A stretch of DNA of 64,000 nucleotides from CAUZWH01 sp965247665 (lineage in GTDB: Bacteria; Pseudomonadota; Alphaproteobacteria; SHVV01), in the NCBI GenBank assembly GCA_965247665.1, contig CBDFHH010000004.1, positions 930,001 through 994,000 of the forward strand, in the 5' to 3' direction. Shown here in pieces: positions 53,491-61,634 of this stretch; position 1 is the stretch's first letter, and each line of letters opens with the position of its first letter. Under the pieces are notes generated by a model that saw nothing but the letters and a program-made list of their open reading frames with translations, ran no database searches and was not told where the DNA came from. Position numbers and translations under genes: made by a program.

Positions 53491-53514
53491 CTTACAGACG
53501 ACAGGGAGAGACAC

Positions 53515-55107
53515 ATGACCAACGATCCCAAGATTCTTGAAAATGGCGCGGGCGGCGGCGGGATTACGCGACGCGAATTCACGAACCGTGCCGCAGCGTT
53601 GGGCGCCACCACGGCTCTCGCAACGACGATGAGCGGACTCCTGCCCAGCGAAGCAGTGGCGGCGACGCCAAAGAAAGGCGGCCACCTGCGGGTCGGCATG
53701 GCGCAGGGCGGCCCCACCGACTCGCTGGATCCGTCGACCGGGGCAGGCGAGTTCATTAGAATGATGCGGTATAGCACGATGAATCAGCTCGTGGAGGTCG
53801 ACCACACGGGCGCTGCCAAGCCGGAGCTGGCGGAATCCTGGGAGCCTGGTAGTTCGGCAGCAACCTGGATCTTCAATCTCCGAAAGGGTGTCACGTGGCA
53901 TGACGGCAAGTCGCTCGACGCGAACGACGTCGTCGGCACGTTAGACACGCACCGCGGCACGAAATCGAGATCCCAAATTAGGTCTATCCTCAAGTCCGTC
54001 AAGGACGTGAGGGCGGACACGAAGCACCGGGTCATCTTCGAGCTGGAAGAACGGAATGTAAATTTCCCGTTCCTGATGGCGGCCTTCCAGGTTCGCTCCA
54101 TCAAGGACGACAAGATGTATGATTTCCAAAATGGTACGGGAACGTATGTGCTCAAGGAGTTTGAACCTGGCATACGGGTCGCCCTCGAGCGCAATCCGAA
54201 CAAGTGGCAAGAAGACCGCGGCTGGTTTGACTCGGCCGAAATGACCCCGATTCTCGATGGCGGGGCCCGAAACAATGCGCTGGTGACGGGCGAAGTCGAC
54301 GTCATCCACAGGCCGGATCGCAGAACATGGAAGCGGTTACAGGCGATAAAGGGCCTGAACGTCCAGAAGATTTCGGGGAAGAAGAACTACACCTGGCCGA
54401 TGCATACGGACCAGCCGCCATTCGACAATAATGACGTACGGCTCGCGATGAAATACGCGGTCGACCGAGAGGAGCTTGTCGACAAGGTTCTCAACGGCAC
54501 GGGTTCGGTTGGCAATGACCACTCGATCTCGCCGGTCTACAAGTACTTCAACACGGAGATCCCGCAGCGGGTCTACGATCCGGATAAGGCCAAGTTCCAT
54601 CTGAAAAAGGCCGGGGTGGAGAATCTGACGGTGAAGCTCAGTGCTTCGGAAGGCATTTGGGACGGCGCTATCGACGGAGCTGTGCTGTACAGCGCGAGCG
54701 CAGCAAAGGCCGGCATCAATATTGAAGTCAATAAGGTGCCCCACGACGGCTACTGGTCGAATATCTGGAACAAGCACCCGTTCTGCGCCGCCTACTCGAG
54801 TGGGCGGGCGACCGAGGACTGGCAGTTCACGGTGAGCTTTTCCGACACCTCCAGCTGGAACGACACCAAGTGGAAGCATCCCAGATTCAATGAGTTGTTG
54901 AAGGCCGCGCGTGCCGAGTTCGACGAAAACAAGGCCCGCGACATGTATTGGGAGATGCAGCAGATCATTCACGACGATGGCGGCGTGGTCATTCCCGCGT
55001 TCGTCGATCATCTCCTCGCGCACTCAGAGAAGCTGGGCCACGGAGAGATCGCCGGCAACTGGGAGATGGACGGGTACCGGTTAATCGAGCGCTGGTGGTT
55101 TGCCTAA
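53515..55107 (+). CDS. Peptide/opine-type ABC substrate-binding protein (DppA/SBP_bac_5)
   Basis: 530 residues. Twin-arginine signal (TRREFTNRAAALGATTALATT, about residues 17-37) ending near AVAA-TPKKGG, so likely Tat-exported. SBP family 5 opening GGHLRVGMAQGGPTDSLDPSTGAG, and WEPGSSAATWIFNLRKGVTWHDGKSLDANDV. Such proteins bind peptides, but also opines, nickel or small alkaloid-like compounds. It is transcribed from its own promoter copy, and a strong terminator follows. Confidence 0.9.
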   Translation: MTNDPKILENGAGGGGITRREFTNRAAALGATTALATTMSGLLPSEAVAATPKKGGHLRVGMAQGGPTDSLDPSTGAGEFIRMMRYSTMNQLVEVDHTGAAKPELAESWEPGSSAATWIFNLRKGVTWHDGKSLDANDVVGTLDTHRGTKSRSQIRSILKSVKDVRADTKHRVIFELEERNVNFPFLMAAFQVRSIKDDKMYDFQNGTGTYVLKEFEPGIRVALERNPNKWQEDRGWFDSAEMTPILDGGARNNALVTGEVDVIHRPDRRTWKRLQAIKGLNVQKISGKKNYTWPMHTDQPPFDNNDVRLAMKYAVDREELVDKVLNGTGSVGNDHSISPVYKYFNTEIPQRVYDPDKAKFHLKKAGVENLTVKLSASEGIWDGAIDGAVLYSASAAKAGINIEVNKVPHDGYWSNIWNKHPFCAAYSSGRATEDWQFTVSFSDTSSWNDTKWKHPRFNELLKAARAEFDENKARDMYWEMQQIIHDDGGVVIPAFVDHLLAHSEKLGHGEIAGNWEMDGYRLIERWWFA

Positions 55108-55150
55108 GGTGTATCGCCAGTAACGAGCACGAGCCCGGCCATGTAGTAAC

Positions 55151-55187
55151 GACCCGCGCCCTCAATGCGGGGCGCGGGTCTTCTCTT
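55151..55187 (+). terminator. Intrinsic terminator after the DppA-like gene
   Basis: Perfect 11-bp stem (GACCCGCGCCC at 55151-55161, GGGCGCGGGTC at 55170-55180), eight-base loop, followed by TTCTCTT. It lies 43 bases after the stop, before the Rieske gene. Confidence 0.88.
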
Positions 55188-55227
55188 GTCCGTGGAGACC
55201 AAGAATAAATCTCAGGGGAAGTCGCGA

Positions 55228-55974
55228 ATGGCGGAGGTCGCGCTTCTGTCGAACTGGACGGCCGTCGGATTGTCCGCAGCCGCGCCACCGGAAGCCTCAT
55301 TCAAGGCACTGGTTGACGACCATGAAATGGTGATCTGGCGCGGCCGCGATCAGCAAATCCGTGTTTGGGAGAATCGCTGTCCCCATCGCGGCATGCGTCT
55401 CTCGTACGGCTTCGTACGCGGCGACAGGTTGACCTGCAGCTATCACGGGTGGACATACGACGGAGAGGGGGCGTGCGTGATGATCCCCGCGAACCCCGAG
55501 ATCCCACCCCCCAAAAATACACGGACTAGGAAGTACGCGTGCGTGGAACACGCCGGGATGATCTGGGCCGCATCCGAGCCTATCGAGGTTGATGCGCCGA
55601 ACTTTTCCGGGGAGTGGGTGGGTTGTCGATCGATCGCGATCAGCCGATCGCCCGATGACGTGAATACCTATCTCGGTTCGGGGGATTTGTCCTTATCCTT
55701 GCCGGACGAGACCGAAGAGGTTAGGCCGGTTTCCTACAGCCTGAGCCTCAACGGCAACGGAACCTATTTGATCCAGTTGGGTGAGTCTCGATTGTTCGAG
55801 GCGGTGCTTTGCGCGATACAGCGGGTTTCCGACGATCAGACGTTTTTTCATATTTCAGTACTGCCGAAGGATGCCGCCGGGGGACGCGGAGATGCGCTCA
55901 AGCAGATCAGCGATTGGGCCAAGGATACGCGCGCCTTAATAGAAAGCTCGGAGATTCTGCAGTCAGCGGCGTAG
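55228..55974 (+). CDS. Rieske 2Fe-2S protein lacking a mononuclear iron site (split oxygenase, electron part)
   Basis: 248 residues from the ATG at 55228. The Rieske cluster ligands are C51, H53, C70 and H73 (CPHRG and CSYHGW). The region after it (about 115-248) has no E-N-x2-D-x2-H-x4-H motif, so it cannot bind catalytic iron. It pairs with the next gene, which has the iron site but no cluster. The layout recalls NdmD's extra Rieske domain serving NdmC in bacterial caffeine N-demethylation. No reductase domain is attached. Confidence 0.85.
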   Translation: MAEVALLSNWTAVGLSAAAPPEASFKALVDDHEMVIWRGRDQQIRVWENRCPHRGMRLSYGFVRGDRLTCSYHGWTYDGEGACVMIPANPEIPPPKNTRTRKYACVEHAGMIWAASEPIEVDAPNFSGEWVGCRSIAISRSPDDVNTYLGSGDLSLSLPDETEEVRPVSYSLSLNGNGTYLIQLGESRLFEAVLCAIQRVSDDQTFFHISVLPKDAAGGRGDALKQISDWAKDTRALIESSEILQSAA

Positions 55975-56011
55975 CACCGTGCTCGATGCAAAGAATTAGT
56001 GGAAGGAAGCC

Positions 56012-56872
56012 ATGGCTCTCGATGAATTCACCCGCTCGCATTGGTATCCGATCGGTAGGCTGGAGGATGTCCCCGAAGGCGGCGGGCGCAGCACTCGCTT
56101 GCTCGGACAAGCTATCGTCGCCGAGCGTCGCGGCGGAAAGCTAACGATTAGGTTGAAGGACGGCAGAACGCCACTGAAGGTCCAAGAGCGTTACGGCTAC
56201 GTCTGGACTACGCTCAGCGACGATCCAAGACCGCTCTACGACATGCCGGAGTTCGAGGAAGAGGGCCGGCGCCTGGTGCCCGCCGGGTGCATTTCGGCCC
56301 GCTGCTCGGGGTTGCGGGCGGTTGAGAACTTTCTCGACCTGGCGCATTTTCCGTTCGTTCACCCGAACATCCTCGGCATCGAAGAGCAGGCCGGGGTCGA
56401 ACAGTACGAGGTTGAAATAGCCGAGAGCGGGAACGAGATCTGGACGACCGAGTGCAAGTTCTATCGGCCGCTAGCCGGCGCGTTCGGTGAACGGTTTGGG
56501 GAAACTGCGCATTACAAATACCGGGTCGCCCATCCGTTTTCGGCCATCATCTACAAGACCTGCCCGATCAAGGAAGATGTTTGGGATCTGATCGGCCTGT
56601 TCATCCAGCCGGTCGAAGAGGACCTCAGCAATCTTCACCCCTTCCTTCTGGTGTTCGACGAGGACAATTCCGATACCGACCTGCTTCAATTCCAGCAGGC
56701 CGTCTATCTTCAGGATCGGTTGATCCTGGAGAACCAGGTCCCCTCGCTACTACCGCTCGATCCGCGCCACGAGCGGCCGACCCGGGCCGATGCCTCCTCG
56801 ATCGCATATCGCCGTTGGCTCACGCAAAACGGCGTGACCTACGGCGCAATTCCGCGAGACAAAGCGGCGTGA
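56012..56872 (+). CDS. Rieske-oxygenase catalytic subunit without Rieske cluster (NdmC-like arrangement)
   Basis: 286 residues. The catalytic motif is intact: E105-N106, D109, H112 and H117 (ENFLDLAHFPFVH), with D235 (QDRLILEN) as likely third iron ligand. The first 75 residues look like a Rieske fold (SHWYPIGRLEDVPEG ... VQERYGYVWTTL) whose cluster loops are gone: no CxH or CxxH. It must obtain electrons from a separate Rieske protein, presumably the one encoded 37 bases upstream. The family includes N- and O-demethylases. Confidence 0.85.
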   Translation: MALDEFTRSHWYPIGRLEDVPEGGGRSTRLLGQAIVAERRGGKLTIRLKDGRTPLKVQERYGYVWTTLSDDPRPLYDMPEFEEEGRRLVPAGCISARCSGLRAVENFLDLAHFPFVHPNILGIEEQAGVEQYEVEIAESGNEIWTTECKFYRPLAGAFGERFGETAHYKYRVAHPFSAIIYKTCPIKEDVWDLIGLFIQPVEEDLSNLHPFLLVFDEDNSDTDLLQFQQAVYLQDRLILENQVPSLLPLDPRHERPTRADASSIAYRRWLTQNGVTYGAIPRDKAA

Positions 56873-56885
56873 GCGGGGAGCTGTC

Positions 56886-57512
56886 ATGAAGCTCTACGAC
56901 TTCGTACTTTCGGGTAACTGCTACAAAATCCGGCTACTGGCGACGTTTCTCGATATCGACTATGAGGCCGTAGGGGTCGATTTCTATCCGGGCCGCGAGC
57001 ACAAGAGCGCCGCCTTTCTCAAACTCAATCCACTCGGCCAGATCCCGGTGTTGGAGGACGACGGGCTGATCATTCGCGACGCGCAGGCCATTTTGCTCTA
57101 CCTGGCGAACAAATATGACACGGACAAGCGCTGGTGGCCGGCCGACGATCCGCAACTGGTCGGCGAAGTCGCCATGTGGCTGGCATTCGCCGATCAGATA
57201 ACGACGACGTCGTCGGCAGCGCGGCTGCACGACATGCTCGGCTACGACCTGGATGTCGAGGGCGCGCGCGCCGGTGCCCGAAACATTTTCCGCGTACTTG
57301 AAGACCACTTGACCGACCGTGAGTTTGACGGCGACGACTGGATTGTTGGCAGCCACGCCACGATTGCGGATATCGCCTGCTTCCCATACACGGCCTTGTC
57401 CGGCGATGGCGGCATCGATCTCTCGCCTTACCCCGCGGTGCAACGGTGGGTGCGCCGGTTCACCGAACTGTCCGGGTTCGTCACCATGCCGGGAATCAAC
57501 TGCATCCAATGA
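56886..57512 (+). CDS. Glutathione S-transferase-like protein
   Basis: 208 residues. N-terminal thioredoxin-like domain: MKLYDFVLSGNCYKIRLLATFLDIDYE, GQIPVLEDDGLIIRDAQAILLYLA (cis-Pro and GSH-binding DAQAI); C-terminal helical domain with VGSHATIADIACFP (N-capping box). In the NdmCDE complex a GST-like subunit (NdmE) is structural, and this gene follows the split oxygenase 13 bases downstream, so the same role is plausible. It may alternatively conjugate a metabolite. Its stop overlaps the start of an ABC remnant. Confidence 0.88.
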   Translation: MKLYDFVLSGNCYKIRLLATFLDIDYEAVGVDFYPGREHKSAAFLKLNPLGQIPVLEDDGLIIRDAQAILLYLANKYDTDKRWWPADDPQLVGEVAMWLAFADQITTTSSAARLHDMLGYDLDVEGARAGARNIFRVLEDHLTDREFDGDDWIVGSHATIADIACFPYTALSGDGGIDLSPYPAVQRWVRRFTELSGFVTMPGINCIQ

Positions 57513-57645
57513 AGAACGGGGCCACGACTTCGCCCGACGGAACGGCGACGGATACGGGCCAAGACCCACCGGCGGCGTTGCTGGAGCTTTAAGTTTAAGG
57601 CATCACCAAAAGCTATCCGTCGGTCGTGGCGAATGGCTCTGGCGG
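57509..57645 (+). pseudogene. 5-prime remnant of a sugar/nucleoside-type ABC ATPase
   Basis: Starts with an ATG that overlaps the GST stop (ATGA). Codons read MKNGATTSPDGTATD ... PPAALLEL, then TAA and a second TAA two codons on, then, still in frame, GITKSYPSVVAN. LLEL-x-GITK-YPSVVAN is the usual start of nucleoside/simple-sugar ABC ATPases. The rest, including Walker A, is missing. It is a truncated gene that once belonged to the same operon. Confidence 0.5.
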
Positions 57646-57937
57646 GCGTCCTGCGGTGCAGGAAGGCCTCAAAGCCCTGGCCGACGAAGAAGGCGACGCC
57701 CCGGACGACGAGGAAGTCCGCGAAGTCCTGTTCGACTCGATACAGTATGAGCGGTGGTAAACGCACCGAGGAGCCCTCTCCCTCCAAAGGGTAGAGTGAT
57801 TCCTTAGTTGCACGTCCTTCGCTCTTACCCACACGGATGCGTTCAGCAGGCCGAGCACCCTAGAGCCCAACAGAACCAGGGCCGGCGGCAGGGGTCCTGC
57901 CGAGACCTCGCGGGCAGGCGCCGACCCGCACCCCGTC
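57646..57937. other. Gap with coding debris
   Basis: A plus-strand frame just after the ABC remnant reads GLKALADEEGDAPDDEEVREVLFDSIQYERW and stops at 57759; it has coding-like composition but no start and no recognised family. It may be the 3-prime end of a deleted gene. Nothing else is seen. Confidence 0.35.
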
Positions 57938-58276
57938 CTATTCTGCGAGCTCGTCCCTGTAGCGGCCGAAGGCGAAGGCTATGTCCATCTCTTCGAAGAG
58001 CGTCTCACCCTCGCTACCGGTGACAGACATAGTCGCCATGTACTCGTTCCAGCGGTCGCCTACTTCTCCAGCGTGGCTGCGGGTGAAGTGCTCCTCAGTA
58101 GGCGCCGTCACGTAGAGATGCAGGCGCTCTTCGTGATGGAGAATGACCATGTTCACCTGGTTCTCGGTCATCGCCTTGGCCAGCTCCGGCCACAATTCGT
58201 CGAATTCGTCGTGAACCTTCCTATACTCCGGGTAGCGTCCCGGTTTCAGCTTGTAGGTGAGAGCTTTTGACCACAT
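57938..58276 (-). CDS. L-rhamnose mutarotase (RhaM/YiiL) family protein
   Basis: 112 residues from the ATG at 58276 (GCGGGAAG upstream); longer frames read into non-conserved sequence. RhaM-like ferredoxin-type dimer: SKALTYKLKPGRYPEYRKVHDEFDELWPELAKAM, MVILHHEERLHLYVTAP. Catalytic Tyr and His of RhaM correspond to YPEYRKVH. No rhamnose genes nearby, so the real substrate may differ. Confidence 0.75.
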   Translation of the reverse strand: MWSKALTYKLKPGRYPEYRKVHDEFDELWPELAKAMTENQVNMVILHHEERLHLYVTAPTEEHFTRSHAGEVGDRWNEYMATMSVTGSEGETLFEEMDIAFAFGRYRDELAE

Positions 58277-58425
58277 CAGCTTCCCGCGTTTGTTTGTGAA
58301 GAATGGATAAAAATAAATTTCAACATTGCAGTTGTACCGCGCGTACGAAGTGTCGTTGAGTTTCGCGGCACCCAAAGTGCCGTCAGGAATGTCGGGCTGC
58401 TGAGCGCGGCGGTTTCCTCGCCTAC

Positions 58426-59451
58426 CTACCCGTCGAGGACCGCATCGGCGCGGTCGCCGAGCGTCGAAACGCTCCCCTCGTATGTTTCCATCGTGCGGCC
58501 ACCCAGATACTTGGCCATTAGGTGTTTTCCAGCGTTTACTGGTGGGTACTTCGGCGGGTTGTCGTCGGAGCAACAAGTCGGCAGGCACTCGATCCAGTTG
58601 TCGAAGTTCCCTTCGCGAAAAAGCGGCACTGAGAGCCTCTCGGCTTTGTCCCCTTGGGGTTTGAGCGGGACAACCCGATGCAACGTGGAACGGTATCGGT
58701 CGTTGGTCCACTCTGCGAGCAAGTCGCCGAGGTTGAAGAGAAACGCGCCCTCGGCGGGAGACACGTCGACCCACTTGCCGCGCGGGCCAACGATCTGCAG
58801 CCCGGGTCCGGGTGTTGCATACATCGTCGTCATGATCCCGTAGTCGGTGTGCGGGCCAATGCCGAATTGCTCCGCGACCGGCGTCGGCGTGTCCGGCGTC
58901 ACGGCGAAGTAGTTGAAGCGCAGAGTGTCGACGGAATGATTGACCTTGTCGACGAAGAAGTCGCCGTTCAGGTCGAGCGCCAGTGCTAGTCGGCTCAGTA
59001 CATAATCCGAAAGCCGGTTCGCTTCGACGTAATAGGTCTCCAACGCTTCCTGCATCCCCCCCGGGCGCTCCGGCCAGATGTTCGGATCGAAAAAGTGGTG
59101 CTCGGTGGTCTTGAACGCGGGGTCATCGTCCGGGTAACTGGGCCGGCCCAAGTAGAACGCCTGCACGAGGTCGGGCGGGGTCTCGACGCCCATGCTGTAC
59201 GAGAAGCCCTCCGACGCTGGCCTGACAAACCCCCGTGCGATCTCGGGGTTATTCGGCGACGCCGCCATCTTCTCGGCGAGCGGCAGGCGGAAGAACTCAA
59301 ACGAGATCTTGAGGCAATCGTCGATCACCCGTTGCGGTATCCCGTGGCCGCGGCATTGGAAGAAGCCGACCGTCGAGCAGGCGTGGTCGAGCTGCGCCAC
59401 CACGTCCGGTGCCTCGAGGTCGATGATGGGGGCGATCGATTCTTCAGCCAT
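58426..59451 (-). CDS. 2-oxoglutarate/Fe(II) oxygenase, isopenicillin N synthase-like
   Basis: 341 residues. N-terminal DIOX_N (IAPIIDLEAPDVVAQLDHACSTVGFFQCRGHGIP). Iron motif HTDYG (H-x-D) and distal His in STLHRVVPL, with 2OG-binding Arg in AERLSVPLF (R-x-S). All needed residues are present. Closest general families are gibberellin/flavonoid-type dioxygenases and bacterial IPNS-like enzymes. It is driven by promoter copy c and is divergent from a PhyH-like gene. Confidence 0.88.
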   Translation of the reverse strand: MAEESIAPIIDLEAPDVVAQLDHACSTVGFFQCRGHGIPQRVIDDCLKISFEFFRLPLAEKMAASPNNPEIARGFVRPASEGFSYSMGVETPPDLVQAFYLGRPSYPDDDPAFKTTEHHFFDPNIWPERPGGMQEALETYYVEANRLSDYVLSRLALALDLNGDFFVDKVNHSVDTLRFNYFAVTPDTPTPVAEQFGIGPHTDYGIMTTMYATPGPGLQIVGPRGKWVDVSPAEGAFLFNLGDLLAEWTNDRYRSTLHRVVPLKPQGDKAERLSVPLFREGNFDNWIECLPTCCSDDNPPKYPPVNAGKHLMAKYLGGRTMETYEGSVSTLGDRADAVLDG

Positions 59452-59510
59452 GTGCGGCCTCCGTCGTTTCGCGGGTGCGTCGACCCGGCCCGCGTTGCCG
59501 TGTGCGTAAA

Positions 59511-59632
59511 GCGGGCCAAATAGGATAATAGATTAAAATTATACGGGCATCAACTATCCATTGTCTGGCAGTCGCAGTTAACGTATGCTTCCAGAGTGTA
59601 AGGAGCTGACCTCCCGACCATGCATTTTGAGG
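59511..59632. repeat. Divergent promoter block, copy 1 (repeated at 61502-61625)
   Basis: 122 bases. Matches copy 2 from GCGGGCCAAATAGGA to CATTTTGAGG. Includes promoter core c on the minus strand and, on the plus strand, the leader GGAGCTGACCTCCCGACC, with inverted arms GGAG/CTCC. Confidence 0.8.
59541..59567 (-). promoter_or_regulatory. Island promoter element, copy c (IPNS-like oxygenase gene)
   Basis: On the minus strand CAGACA (59567-59562), 8 bases, TTGATGCCCGTAT (59553-59541), then TATAAT as the -10. The oxygenase starts 90 bases downstream. Confidence 0.72.
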
Positions 59633-59662
59633 GGAAGACCCCACATTGTGAGGAGACCATGA

Positions 59663-60562
59663 ATGGCCAACTTCAATACTGTGTCTGGAGATCAGATTGA
59701 GACTTTCCGGCGCGACGGTTTTCTCCACATCCCCGGTCTCATCGACGAACCGGCGCTCGCGCTGCTACGGGCGGCGTTGGACGATCTGTTCGGTGGTAGC
59801 GACGGCGACCCGGGGATCAATAACGTCACGGCATATGCTGAGAAGGCCAAAGCCCGTGGCGACACCGTGCTGGCCGATAGCGACGAGCCGGCGACGGGCC
59901 GGTTCCTGGTCCGCCAAAACACCTGGTTCGGGAATGCCCGCATCCGCGACTTCGGTTGCCAATCGCCGTTGCCCGAGGTTGCTGCCGCCCTTATGGGTGC
60001 CGATCAAGTAAGTTTTCTCGGCGACCACCTCTTCGTCAAAGAACCCGGCTCGCTTTACCGCACCGCCTTTCACCAGGATTCCGCTTATTTCCATTGCATA
60101 GGCGAGCAGTGCTGTTCGTTCTGGGTTTCTCTCGGTACGGTGACGCGAGAAAGCGGCGCCATGGGTTACGTACCGGGGTCGCACCGCTGGGGCCGAGATT
60201 TCAGGGCCGAGTCCTGGGTCGCGCACCGCGAGTACTGGGACGGCGAGGGCGAAAACGTACCGGCCATCGAAGAGGATGAAGCGGGTTGGGGTGTGCGCTA
60301 CGTCGAGACCGCGCCTGGCGATGTCATCGTTCACCATTACAAGACGCTCCATGGCGCGACCGGCAATGTCAGTGCAACCTCGATCCGCCGCGCCGCTACT
60401 TTTCGCTATCTCGGCTCCGATATGCGCTACCGCGAGCGACCCGGCAAAACGCATACCCCCACCAAGAGCGCCGAGCTGAGAGAAGGCGATCCGATGATTG
60501 GCCGCGAGTATCCCGTGGTATGGCCGAGCCAGGCGGCAGTGGCGGCGGCTGTGCCACGCTAA
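59663..60562 (+). CDS. Phytanoyl-CoA dioxygenase (PhyH) family 2OG/Fe(II) oxygenase
   Basis: 299 residues; GAGGAG lies upstream. Iron motif FHQDSAYF (H-x-D) and distal His in HHYKTLHGATGN, followed by RRAATFRYLG with the 2OG Arg. Members hydroxylate acyl chains, ectoine, amino acids or phosphonates (PhnY). It is divergently transcribed from the IPNS-like gene out of the repeated promoter block. Confidence 0.88.
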   Translation: MANFNTVSGDQIETFRRDGFLHIPGLIDEPALALLRAALDDLFGGSDGDPGINNVTAYAEKAKARGDTVLADSDEPATGRFLVRQNTWFGNARIRDFGCQSPLPEVAAALMGADQVSFLGDHLFVKEPGSLYRTAFHQDSAYFHCIGEQCCSFWVSLGTVTRESGAMGYVPGSHRWGRDFRAESWVAHREYWDGEGENVPAIEEDEAGWGVRYVETAPGDVIVHHYKTLHGATGNVSATSIRRAATFRYLGSDMRYRERPGKTHTPTKSAELREGDPMIGREYPVVWPSQAAVAAAVPR

Positions 60563-60697
60563 GAAATTCGCGCAGGCCCGGGGAACAATGCGAGCCGATG
60601 TCGCGTAGGCGATCCCGGTCCGGAGGGGGAGGAAAATGGCCCCCCGATGGCGATCTGGACCGTTACGAACCCCACATTTTGCATAATAATTAGCAAG

Positions 60698-61300
60698 CTA
60701 ATAAAGTCGCATCACGAGCGCTTCCTGATAGTCCGTCTCGATTTCCCCGGCGTCGAGGCCAGCGCCCCGATCGACGACCATCTGCCCCATCGTCGGCATC
60801 ATGCTACGGTCGACCCGTGCCTCGGGATCCCACAATTTGGAACGAATCAGTGCTTTACCGCAGTGAAAGTAGGCTTCTTCGATACTTACCAGAATTCCCG
60901 CTTTCGGCGCCTTACCTTGAACCGCGAGCGGTTCAAGCAAGGCAGCATCCATCGTAATCCTGGCAGTACCATTGACGCGAAACGTCTCATTGAAGCCGGG
61001 GATGAAGAAAATTATGCCGATCTTTGGGTGGTCAATAATGTTTTTCAGGCTATCGAGCTTGTTGTTTCCGGCGCGATCGGGAATTAGAAGGGTTTTATCG
61101 TCGACGACCTTCACAAAACCTGGTGCATCGCCCTTGGGAGATGCACCACCGTGGGTAGCGAGTACGAGAAACGGGCTCAACGAAATGAACCGGCGCCCAT
61201 GCTGATCGAGTTCTTTCAGTACCGACTCGAGGATCATCTCCTTCGGTTGCTTGTAGCTTTTTCGGAGTTGGGCCTCAGAACTAATCAGTGCCGTCGACAT
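60698..61300 (-). CDS. PPOX-class FMN-dependent flavoprotein (MSMEG_1061-like)
   Basis: 200 residues from the ATG at 61300, behind GAGGGAG. Split-barrel pyridoxamine-phosphate-oxidase-like: FLVLATHGGASPKGDAPGFVKVVDDKTLLIPDRAGNNKLDSLKNIIDHPKIGIIFFIPG, then the conserved TFRVNGTARI and HCGKALIRSKLW. FMN or F420-type oxidoreductase. A palindrome (ATTAGC at 60689-60694, GCTAAT at 60697-60702) overlaps its stop. Confidence 0.85.
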   Translation of the reverse strand: MSTALISSEAQLRKSYKQPKEMILESVLKELDQHGRRFISLSPFLVLATHGGASPKGDAPGFVKVVDDKTLLIPDRAGNNKLDSLKNIIDHPKIGIIFFIPGFNETFRVNGTARITMDAALLEPLAVQGKAPKAGILVSIEEAYFHCGKALIRSKLWDPEARVDRSMMPTMGQMVVDRGAGLDAGEIETDYQEALVMRLY

Positions 61301-61501
61301 CTGTTTTCTCCCTCTGATGTACGGGTTGGCGACAGTCAAACGGGCGTGCAAGCCAAATAACGGAGACGTCCGTGTCTGGGAAAACCCTACCAGATCGGAG
61401 GGGATGCAGCACGGATGATGGATTCGAACGACAGAGGATTTCCGCGGGATCCTGGATCCGTGCGACCTCGATCGCGAGTTCGGACACAGCCCCTCCTTGA
61501 A

Positions 61502-61625
61502 GCGGGCCAAATAGGATCAATAGAGCGAATTTATACGGAGATCAATTCACCATTGTCAAGCATGCCGCGGCTGACGTATGGTTTCAGGGTGCAGGGAGCT
61601 GACCTCCCGACCCCGCATTTTGAGG
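61502..61625. repeat. Divergent promoter block, copy 2 (repeat of 59511-59632)
   Basis: 124 bases. Same order of elements as copy 1; the plus-strand leader is GGGAGCTGACCTCCCGACC, whose arms GGGAG and CTCCC form a short hairpin. Confidence 0.8.
61533..61559 (-). promoter_or_regulatory. Island promoter element, copy d (FMN flavoprotein gene)
   Basis: On the minus strand TTGACA (61559-61554), 8 bases, TTGATCTCCGTAT (61545-61533), then TATAAA as -10, 18 bases from the -35 box. GAATT and AATTC flank the core as an inverted repeat. The flavoprotein starts about 230 bases downstream. Confidence 0.75.
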
Positions 61626-61634
61626 AGAAAACGG

